Positions 7,597 to 13,090 of a stretch of 39,966 nucleotides of DNA are shown piece after piece. Position numbers and translations under genes: made by a program. Each line of letters opens with the position of its first letter. Position 1 is the first letter of the stretch. Source of the DNA: Chthoniobacterales bacterium (lineage in GTDB: Bacteria; Verrucomicrobiota; Verrucomicrobiia; Chthoniobacterales; JACTMZ01); NCBI GenBank assembly GCA_017853515.1, contig JAFMJK010000001.1, forward strand, positions 1 to 39,966, given 5' to 3'. The notes below the pieces were generated by a model, which was not told the DNA's origin, searched no databases, and saw only the letters and a program-made list of their open reading frames with translations.

Positions 7597-8439
7597 ATGA
7601 ATCACGATACGCTGCCTGCAGAAATTACCATGACCACCGGAAAAGCACATCCCACCGAGGCGTTTCCTCCCGTCCTCGCTGCGGCCGTCCGGTCTGAGCT
7701 CGACCGCATCGTTCGCAGTCGCGATTTCTGCGCGTCCAAACGCAATCGCAAATTTCTCCGCCGGGTGGTCGAAGCCGAGTTGACCGGTTGCGGGCATGAG
7801 ATCAACGGCTACCTCATCGGATCGGAAGTTTTCGGGCGCGGCAAAAGTTTCGACCACGTCAAGGATCCGATCGTGCGAATCGAGGCGACCAAGTTGCGCC
7901 GCGATCTCGAGCGCTACTACCTCACTTCGGGTCGCGGCGACCGGATCGTCATCACCATTCCCAAAGGCGGCTACCGTCCGAGTTTCGAAACGCGCGATGT
8001 CGACAGTCTGCCTGGCGGTGTTTCGCCCGGATCGGCGCTCGATCTTGCGGGTGTCACTGTCGCGTCGTTGCGTTTGTCCGATGGACCGCTTTCGGCCATG
8101 CAGCCTCCGCTGCGCGCGCAACTCGCCGATGCTCTCACCCGCACCGGGGAGGTTGCGGTTTATGTTTCCTCCGAGCAGGAAGTCGGGCTGCTCGATAGCG
8201 AAGCCGTGCGTCGTGCCGCCCGCAGCAACGGCACAGCTTTCGTCCTTTCGGGCGACTCTTGGTCGCACGACGGCCAACACCGCATGGTCGTGCGTTTGCA
8301 CGACGGGGAGACCGGCCGCTTGGTCTGGTCCGAGGAATTTGCGCAGGACGCCGCATCCACTGTTCCCCTCGTTACGCAGCGTGTTGTTGAAGCGCGGAGG
8401 CGCCTTGCCGTCTCCAGCGGAAGCGGGGAGGCTGTCTGA
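7597..8439 (+). CDS. Orphan regulator-like protein: cyclase-type helical domain plus TolB/FlgO-like domain
   Basis: Soluble protein of 280 residues. Residues about 25-130 strongly resemble the helical module found at the N-terminus of many proteobacterial and acidobacterial adenylate cyclase/TPR proteins: LDRIVRSRDFCASKRNRKFL, GYLIGSEVFGRGKSFDHVKD, PIVRIEATKLRRDLERYY and IPKGGYRPSFE. Residues about 145-270 resemble the TolB/FlgO-like module that follows it in those proteins (AQLADALTRTGEVAVYVSS, GTAFVLSGDSWSHDG, RLHDGETGRLVWSEEF). The cyclase catalytic domain and TPRs are absent, so only the sensory/regulatory half remains. The ATG at 7597 lacks a clear ribosome site; ATG 7630 is an alternative. 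It overlaps the next gene by one base. DNA binding is conjectural. Confidence 0.7.
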   Translation: MNHDTLPAEITMTTGKAHPTEAFPPVLAAAVRSELDRIVRSRDFCASKRNRKFLRRVVEAELTGCGHEINGYLIGSEVFGRGKSFDHVKDPIVRIEATKLRRDLERYYLTSGRGDRIVITIPKGGYRPSFETRDVDSLPGGVSPGSALDLAGVTVASLRLSDGPLSAMQPPLRAQLADALTRTGEVAVYVSSEQEVGLLDSEAVRRAARSNGTAFVLSGDSWSHDGQHRMVVRLHDGETGRLVWSEEFAQDAASTVPLVTQRVVEARRRLAVSSGSGEAV

Positions 8440-8702
8440 TGGCGCGATTTAGCGATCGCCCCAAGCGCATTTCCCGGCGCTCCGAGCGCGAAAAGTTCGA
8501 CCGTCTCGTCATGCCCGCGGCGTTCATGTGCTTTCCTGCCGGCGTGGCCTTGCTTTTCGGTGCGGGCTTGGCCTATCTCGTCTACGGTGCCGTGGCCGTC
8601 GAGATGCTTGTCCTCGGCGCGGCGATTTTTGCCATCCCGGGTGTTTTGCAAATTTACCGTTTCGTCCGCGGACACTTCAGCAACCGACTCGACGAGCCAT
8701 GA
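8439..8702 (+). CDS. Small two-span membrane protein
   Basis: An 87-residue protein of unknown family. Residues 1-25 are very basic (ARFSDRPKRISRRSEREKF). Two hydrophobic stretches follow, about residues 28-48 (MPAAFMCFPAGVALLFGAGL) and 50-70 (YGAVAVEMLVLGAAIFAIPG), then a short basic end. By the positive-inside rule both ends should face the cytoplasm. It is sandwiched between the TolB-like regulator (one-base overlap) and a 42-residue one-span protein (four-base overlap), so the three are almost certainly one transcript. Function unknown. Confidence 0.65.
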   Translation: MARFSDRPKRISRRSEREKFDRLVMPAAFMCFPAGVALLFGAGLAYLVYGAVAVEMLVLGAAIFAIPGVLQIYRFVRGHFSNRLDEP

Positions 8703-8827
8703 ATGCTGGCGGGAGCGAATGTAAACGCTGGCAGGCGGCCCGGATCACCGTCTGGTTTGCCATCCTTGGCGCCACCTTCGGCTTCTGGGCCGGCGCCGGC
8801 GCGCTCGTTCTCCGCTGGTTGCGCTGA
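8699..8827 (+). CDS. Tiny one-span membrane protein (42 aa)
   Basis: A 42-residue reading frame starting at ATG 8699, inside the ATGA overlap with the preceding gene. After a polar N-terminus with a single cysteine (MNAGGSECKRWQAARI) there is one hydrophobic segment (TVWFAILGATFGFWAGAGAL) and a short basic end (RWLR). The length is too short to assign a family. The start/stop coupling to a likely membrane protein and a clean transmembrane segment argue that it is real. It may be a small subunit working with the two upstream products. Confidence 0.5.
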   Translation: MNAGGSECKRWQAARITVWFAILGATFGFWAGAGALVLRWLR

Positions 8828-8846
8828 CCGGGCGAGGGGATTTGCA

Positions 8847-8874
8847 TTGCATCCGGGCGCCGGGCCGCTATTGT
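8847..8874 (+). promoter_or_regulatory. Putative promoter of the small basic protein gene
   Basis: TTGCAT (8847-8852), a 16-base spacer and TATTGT (8869-8874), four of six matches at -10. The -10 box ends ten bases before the ATG at 8885, so transcription would begin about four bases before the start codon, giving a nearly leaderless mRNA. No Shine-Dalgarno is present, which agrees. Sequence inference only. Confidence 0.35.
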
Positions 8875-8884
8875 CGCGCGTCTT

Positions 8885-9040
8885 ATGAGTCAGCACAGAA
8901 GTCTCCGCGGTCAAGGCGCGATCAAAGCCAAGCGCAACGTGCTCAAGCGTTTCGAGCGCGTCGAGGTGCTCAAAAAGCGCGGGCAATTCAAAGAGGGCCA
9001 AAGCGTGATCGGCCTGAAAAAAACCAAGCCGGACGAGTGA
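8885..9040 (+). CDS. Small basic protein (Chlamydiae/Verrucomicrobia family)
   Basis: A 51-residue, strongly basic protein (MSQHRSLRGQGAIKAKRNVL, then KRFERVEVLKKRGQFKEGQS, ending GLKKTKPDE). I recognise this as the small basic protein family found only in Chlamydiae and Verrucomicrobia, so it is the best taxonomic marker in the window. The length and both ends agree with family members as I remember them. Its charge and conservation suggest an RNA- or ribosome-associated role, but no function is established to my knowledge. It is a single-gene unit with its own promoter-like sequence upstream and a clear terminator immediately downstream. Confidence 0.9.
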   Translation: MSQHRSLRGQGAIKAKRNVLKRFERVEVLKKRGQFKEGQSVIGLKKTKPDE

Positions 9041-9071
9041 TCGGCGCGAACGGCGATAAATTTTCCCACCG

Positions 9072-9095
9072 CAGGCGGCTCCGGCCGCCTGTTTT
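9072..9095 (+). terminator. Rho-independent terminator after the small basic protein gene
   Basis: A perfect eight-base-pair stem, CAGGCGGC (9072-9079) with GCCGCCTG (9084-9091), a TCCG tetraloop and a following TTTT run. It starts 31 bases after the stop codon and ends four bases before the pseudouridine synthase start. Confidence 0.85.
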
Positions 9096-9098
9096 GCT

Positions 9099-9809
9099 AT
9101 GAGCGGATCCATGCGCCTCAACCGGTATCTCGCGCTCTGCGGGCTCGGATCGCGCCGCGCGTGCGAGGAAATCATCCTCGGCGGCGGCGTGCGCATCAAC
9201 GGACGCGCCATCCGCGAACTGGCCAGCGTTGTCCGGCCTGGGGATACGGTCGTGGCCCGCGGACGGGTGGTCCGTCCCGCCCGCTCGCGTCATGTCCTGC
9301 TGCACAAACCACCGGGCGTTATTTCCTCGCGGCAATCGCAGGGCGGCAAAGCCACGCTTTACGATCTGCTCCCGCGCGACATGGCGAATCTTCCGCATGT
9401 CGGCCGGCTCGACGCGGAGAGCGAGGGGCTGCTTCTTTTGTCCAACGACGGCGATCTGGCCCAGGCCGTCACGCATCCTTCGCGCCACGTGGAGAAAGAA
9501 TACGAGGTGATCCTCAAGCAATCGTTCGATCCGGAGAAGACACCGAAGTTGCTCAAAGGCGTCTATCTCGAGGAAGGCCGGGCCAAGGCCGCGCACGTGC
9601 AGATCGAAGCGCCGAACAAATTGCGCGTTGTGCTCACGCAGGGCATGAACCGGCAGATCCGGCGCATGTTCGCCGCGCTCGGCTACGATGTGAAACGGCT
9701 CACCCGCACGCGGCTGGGTCCGATCAAACTCGGCCGCCTGCCGCGCGGCGCCTGGCGGGAGTTGTCCGCCAAGGAAGTCGATGCTTTGCGGAAGGCGGCC
9801 GGCAGATAA
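9099..9809 (+). CDS. RsuA/RluB-family rRNA pseudouridine synthase
   Basis: Isomerises a specific uridine in ribosomal RNA to pseudouridine. The 236-residue protein has an N-terminal S4 RNA-binding domain (MRLNRYLALCGLGSRRACEE through VRINGRAIRELASVVRPGD), then the catalytic domain with the active-site aspartate in GRLDAESEGLLLLSNDGDLA, HPSRHVEKEYEV, and the C-terminal QGMNRQIRRMFAALGYDVKRL and RTRLGPIKLGRLPRG motifs. It belongs to the RsuA/RluB/RluE/RluF group; the target site cannot be read from sequence, though RluB (23S) is plausible. ATG 9099 was taken; ATG 9111 (MRLNRYL) fits the family start equally well. Neither has a good ribosome site. Confidence 0.9.
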   Translation: MSGSMRLNRYLALCGLGSRRACEEIILGGGVRINGRAIRELASVVRPGDTVVARGRVVRPARSRHVLLHKPPGVISSRQSQGGKATLYDLLPRDMANLPHVGRLDAESEGLLLLSNDGDLAQAVTHPSRHVEKEYEVILKQSFDPEKTPKLLKGVYLEEGRAKAAHVQIEAPNKLRVVLTQGMNRQIRRMFAALGYDVKRLTRTRLGPIKLGRLPRGAWRELSAKEVDALRKAAGR

Positions 9810-9893
9810 GTGGATCGCTCCGTCCGGGTGCGATCTCGCTCCGGGCAATGGCGATGAAATAATCCCCAAAAAGTTTTCAGACTTGGATCATGC

Positions 9894-9960
9894 GGTGGAT
9901 CGCGATGTCCCCATCGCGATTGGCTGACTGAAGTATCGCGCCGGGACGGCGCGACCCACC
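9894..9960. repeat. 67-bp two-hairpin repeat, full copy (inverted orientation)
   Basis: Starts GGTGGATCGCG and ends GCGCGACCCACC. It contains hairpin ATCGCGAT-GTCCCC-ATCGCGAT first and CGCGCC-GGGAC-GGCGCG second, the reverse order to the copies at 28824 and 33197. The reverse complement matches the 33197 copy at all but a few positions in the linker and arm. It lies in the 250-bp gap between the pseudouridine synthase and ridA genes. A second partial copy (GGGACATCGCGATCCACC) ends at 10014, and a decayed copy may lie at 9812-9858. Confidence 0.8.
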
Positions 9961-10059
9961 TTGCCAGACGTCCAGAACCTTTTGGTCCTTGGGATCGGGA
10001 CATCGCGATCCACCTTTGTTCTCGCCTCCAATTCTCCTGTCGGCGAGAAATTGAGCGCT

Positions 10060-10449
10060 ATGCGCACTTGCCTCACCTCCGTTCCGAACGGGCCGTCTTC
10101 GATCGGTCCTTACTCCCTCGCCGTCGCGGCCGAGGGGAAATTCCTTTTCGTCTCCGGCATGGTCCCGATGGATCCGGCCACGGGCAAGATGAGCGACGGC
10201 CCGGTCGGCGAGCAGACCCGCATCGTGCTGACCAACATGCGCAAGGTGGTCGAAGCCGCCGGTGCGAAGTTGACCGACGTGGTGAGCTGCCGCGTCTTTC
10301 TCGCCCAGCTTACCGAGAAAAATTTCGCCGAGATGAACGCGGTCTACAAAGAATTCTTCGAGGGTGATTTTCCGGCCCGCACCACGGTGGGCGCCCAGCT
10401 GATGAACATGCTGGTGGAAATCGAGTGCGTGGTGCGCTTGCCCGCCTGA
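10060..10449 (+). CDS. ridA: RidA family enamine/imine deaminase
   Basis: A 129-residue RidA (YjgF/YER057c/UK114) protein, which hydrolyses reactive 2-aminoacrylate and related enamines released by PLP enzymes, as a cytosolic trimer. Motifs: GPSSIGPYSLAVAAEGKFLF, VSGMVPMDPATGKM, QTRIVLTNMRKVVEAAGA, the lower-strand segment VVSCRVFLAQL, and the substrate-binding arginine and glutamate in FPARTTVGA and LVEIECVVRL. Length and ends are normal when started at ATG 10060. It stands alone after a repeat-filled gap. Its neighbour is an envelope protein, so no pathway is implied. Confidence 0.92.
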   Translation: MRTCLTSVPNGPSSIGPYSLAVAAEGKFLFVSGMVPMDPATGKMSDGPVGEQTRIVLTNMRKVVEAAGAKLTDVVSCRVFLAQLTEKNFAEMNAVYKEFFEGDFPARTTVGAQLMNMLVEIECVVRLPA

Positions 10450-10486
10450 CGCGTGACGCCGCGCGTTCCGCGGCTTATCTTCCGCC

Positions 10487-11530
10487 ATGCTCGCCCGCCG
10501 ATCCAAGCGCGCCATTCTCGCTTTTCTCGGTTTGTCCCTGCTGGTCGGCGTGCTTCTCGCCTCGGTCTCGCGCTACTTCGAGGGCGTCGAAACCCGGCGG
10601 CGTCTGCAGGACGAGAAAGCCTCGCTCAAACAGCGGGAGGATTTCGTTTTCACCGTCGAGCCGCGCACGGTCGAGCGGGAGCGGCGCTATGCCGTGGCTG
10701 TCGATCCCTGGATGGTCTCCGATGTTCCCGCCGAGGTGGCCGGCCGCGTCTCCGCGACCAAAGTCGAGCCCGGTTCGCGCGTGAGAAAAGGCGACCCGCT
10801 GGTCCTGCTCGACGACGAGATTGCCGCGAGCGACTTGCGCCGGGCCGAGGCCCAGCTGGCCGAGTTGCAGCGTCTGCTCGCCGAGGCGGAGACTCTGGGA
10901 CGCAGCAAGGTGGTGTCGCGCACGCAGGTCGAGGCGGTTCGCTCGGAAGCCCGCGTGGCCGATGCGGCGGAAGATTCCGCGCGCGCGCGTTTCGAGGATC
11001 ACACCATCCGTGCGCCCTACGACGGGGATATCGTCGAGCGCTTTGTCCAGGTCGGCGAGGCCGTCAATGTGAACCAGCGCGTGGTCCGCATGGTCGACAC
11101 CAGCCGTTTGCGCGTCGTTTTTTATGTCAACGAACGCGACATTGCATCCTTCGCGCCGGGCACGAAAATCCTGATCCGCCTTCCCGCGGTGCCGGGCCGG
11201 GTGCTGGAAGCGCCGGTCGTCCATGTGGCCCAGGCTTCGGACCAGGACACGCGGCTTTTCCGCGTCGAGGCCGCGCTGGCCAATCCCGACCTCGCCTTGC
11301 GCGGCGGTTTGACCGGCGAAGCGTCCGCCCGGGTCGGTTTCTACCGCGACCAGCTTTTCGTCCCGACCGCCTGCGTGCGGTTGGAGGGAGGCAAGGCTTA
11401 CGTTCTGCGCATCCCGCCGGGCGAGGGAGGCGGGCCGCGCCAGACCGAGGTGCGCATCGGCGAGGAACTCGAAGGGTTTTACCCCGTGCTCGAAGGGCTG
11501 TCCGCCGGCGATCGTCTCATCGTGCGTTAG
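10487..11530 (+). CDS. HlyD/RND-type periplasmic membrane fusion protein, orphan
   Basis: A 347-residue adaptor protein of the HlyD/AcrA superfamily. Residues 10-30 (AILAFLGLSLLVGVLLASV) anchor it in the inner membrane. Then come the first half of the lipoyl domain (VSDVPAEVAGRVSATKVEPG), a short coiled-coil hairpin (ASDLRRAEAQLAELQRLLAE with EAVRSEARVADAAEDSAR), the second lipoyl half (IRAPYDGDIVERFVQVGEAV) and a beta-barrel (LRVVFYVNERDIASFAPGTK). Such proteins link an inner membrane pump to an outer membrane channel. No RND, ABC or MFS pump and no TolC gene is beside it; a tRNA gene follows. A TTATCT sequence six bases before the start may be part of a promoter. Family sure, partner unknown. 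Confidence 0.85.
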   Translation: MLARRSKRAILAFLGLSLLVGVLLASVSRYFEGVETRRRLQDEKASLKQREDFVFTVEPRTVERERRYAVAVDPWMVSDVPAEVAGRVSATKVEPGSRVRKGDPLVLLDDEIAASDLRRAEAQLAELQRLLAEAETLGRSKVVSRTQVEAVRSEARVADAAEDSARARFEDHTIRAPYDGDIVERFVQVGEAVNVNQRVVRMVDTSRLRVVFYVNERDIASFAPGTKILIRLPAVPGRVLEAPVVHVAQASDQDTRLFRVEAALANPDLALRGGLTGEASARVGFYRDQLFVPTACVRLEGGKAYVLRIPPGEGGGPRQTEVRIGEELEGFYPVLEGLSAGDRLIVR

Positions 11531-11538
11531 AACGCGCA

Positions 11539-11567
11539 TTGACGCGGCAGATCCCGCATGGCATCAC
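11539..11567 (+). promoter_or_regulatory. Putative promoter of tRNA-Val
   Basis: TTGACG (11539-11544), a 17-base spacer and CATCAC (11562-11567). The -35 box is five of six, the -10 box only three of six. The start would lie near 11574, eight bases before the mature tRNA 5' end. Weak at -10, but the spacing and position are right. Confidence 0.35.
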
Positions 11568-11581
11568 ATTCTTCTGTTTTC

Positions 11582-11653
11582 GCGCGATTAGCTCAGTGGT
11601 AGAGCGCTTGCTTCACACGCAAGAAGTCGCAGGTTCGAACCCTGCATCGCGCA
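11582..11653 (+). tRNA. tRNA-Val (anticodon CAC)
   Basis: A full cloverleaf can be drawn: acceptor GCGCGAT with ATCGCGC, D arm GCTC-AGTGGTA-GAGC, anticodon stem CTTGC/GCAAG around loop TTCACAC (anticodon CAC, reading GUG), and T arm GCAGG-TTCGAAC-CCTGC, then discriminator A at 11653. CCA is not encoded. It lies directly upstream of nusA, recalling the E. coli metY-rimP-nusA-infB operon, which also begins with a tRNA gene. Confidence 0.95.
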
Positions 11654-11657
11654 TGTC

Positions 11658-11686
11658 TTGACACCTCGGGGGCTCTTCAGTAGGGT
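11658..11686 (+). promoter_or_regulatory. Putative promoter of the nusA-infB operon
   Basis: A perfect TTGACA (11658-11663), a 17-base spacer and TAGGGT (11681-11686), which keeps the first two and last bases of the -10 consensus. It begins five bases after the tRNA and would start transcription near 11693, so the terminator hairpin at 11708-11736 would lie in the nusA leader. Not tested. Confidence 0.45.
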
Positions 11687-11707
11687 TTCGGTCAACCTTT
11701 TCTGACG

Positions 11708-11736
11708 AAAAGTGGGTTTCGGCCCACTTTTTTTTA
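11708..11736 (+). terminator. Strong terminator between tRNA-Val and nusA; possible nusA attenuator
   Basis: The stem AGTGGG (11711-11716) with CCCACT (11723-11728) is extended by an A-tract pairing with the T-tract, has loop TTTCGG and a run of eight Ts. It may end the tRNA transcript, or act as an attenuator if transcription starts at the promoter at 11658. A competing stem, CTTTTC (11697-11702) with GAAAAG (11707-11712), overlaps its 5' arm and could serve as a weak antiterminator. Confidence 0.85.
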
Positions 11737-11756
11737 TCCTCAAAAGAGACACGACC

Positions 11757-13076
11757 ATGAGCAACGAACTCCTGACCATGCTGGAATACCTGGAGCGCGA
11801 ACGCGGGATTTCGCGCGAGACCCTCTTGCAAGCGATGCAAGAAGCCATCATCAAAGCCGCAGGCAAAGGCTTCGGCGGCTACACCCGCGAACTGCGCGTC
11901 GAGATCAGCCCCAAGACGGGCAAGATCCACGGCGTGGCCAATGTCCTTGTCGTCGACAAGGTGACCAATCCCCAGGAGGAAATGCTCCTCGCGCGCGCCC
12001 AAGTGCAGAAGCCGGGTATCAAGGTGGGCGACACCATCGAGGTGGAAGTCGAGCCCGCCGCGTTCGGCCGCATCGCCGCCGGCGTGGCCCGCAACGCCAT
12101 CATGTCGAGCATCCGCCGCGTTGAGAAAGAGCGGATCTACGAGGAGTTCAAGGATCGCGCCGGTGACATCGTCAGCGGCACCGTCCGCCGCTTCGTCAAG
12201 AGCGACGTCATTTTCGACCTCGGCAAGTTCGAGGCTGTCATGCCCTCGCGCGAACGCGTCGTCACCGAGGATTACAGCGTGGGCGACCGCCTGCGCGCCT
12301 ATGTCGTGGCGGTGGAAAACGGCAAGGACGGCCCGCAGATCATCCTTTCGCGCAGCCATCCGAATTTCGTGCGCAAACTCTTCCAGTTGGAAGTCAGCGA
12401 GATCGCCGACGGAACCGTGCAACTCAAAGGCATCGCCCGCGAGGCCGGCGTGCGCACCAAGGTTGCCGTGGCCAGCGCGGACGCCAAAGTCGATCCGGTC
12501 GGCGCCTGCGTCGGCATGCGCGGCGCGCGCGTGAAGAATATCGTCCGCGAACTCAACAACGAGAAGGTCGACATCATCAAGTGGAGCGACGATCCGAAAG
12601 AATTCGTCGTCGAGGCCCTCAAGCCGGCCAAGATCAAATCGATCGAAATCAACGAAGCAGACAAGCGCGTCAAGGTGACGGTCGACGAGGACCAGCTCTC
12701 CATCGCCATCGGCAAAAAAGGACAGAACGCGCGCCTCACGGCCAAACTCACCGGCTGGGAAGTGGACATCGAGAAGGATGCATCGAAGGAGCAGGCCTTC
12801 GAAAACCAGGTGTCCAGCGCCACGGAAGCTTTCAAGACGCAGCTCGGAATCGACGAGGAGACCGCCGCCAAGCTCGTGCAGAACGGCATTCCCAGCCCGG
12901 CCGATCTCGTGGCGGGCGGTGTCGAAGCAGGCGACCTCGTGGACATGCTCGGCATCGATGAAGCCAAGGCCAACGAGATCCTCGAGCGTGCCCGCGGCCT
13001 CGAAGGCAAGAAGCCCGAAGCTGCGCCGGTTGCCGCCGCTCCGGCCGAAGAAGTTCCCGCCGAAACGACCGCCTGA
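11757..13076 (+). CDS. nusA: Transcription termination/antitermination factor NusA
   Basis: RNA polymerase-associated factor governing pausing, termination and antitermination. In the 439-residue product, residues 1-125 are the polymerase-binding domain (NELLTMLEYLERERGISRE). About 130-200 is the S1 domain (GDIVSGTVRRFVKSDVIFDL). About 200-345 are two KH domains (VDPVGACVGMRGARVKNIVR and LSIAIGKKGQNARLTAKLTG). The C-terminus has one helix-hairpin-helix-like region (GIDEETAAKLVQNGIPSPAD) and an Ala/Pro/Glu tail. The ATG at 11757 was taken; the upstream in-frame bases fall in the terminator. It is the first gene of nusA-infB-rbfA-nrnA-truB-ribF. rimP, its usual upstream partner, is missing here. 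Confidence 0.97.
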   Translation: MSNELLTMLEYLERERGISRETLLQAMQEAIIKAAGKGFGGYTRELRVEISPKTGKIHGVANVLVVDKVTNPQEEMLLARAQVQKPGIKVGDTIEVEVEPAAFGRIAAGVARNAIMSSIRRVEKERIYEEFKDRAGDIVSGTVRRFVKSDVIFDLGKFEAVMPSRERVVTEDYSVGDRLRAYVVAVENGKDGPQIILSRSHPNFVRKLFQLEVSEIADGTVQLKGIAREAGVRTKVAVASADAKVDPVGACVGMRGARVKNIVRELNNEKVDIIKWSDDPKEFVVEALKPAKIKSIEINEADKRVKVTVDEDQLSIAIGKKGQNARLTAKLTGWEVDIEKDASKEQAFENQVSSATEAFKTQLGIDEETAAKLVQNGIPSPADLVAGGVEAGDLVDMLGIDEAKANEILERARGLEGKKPEAAPVAAAPAEEVPAETTA

Positions 13077-13090
13077 CCATCCGCCACCGA

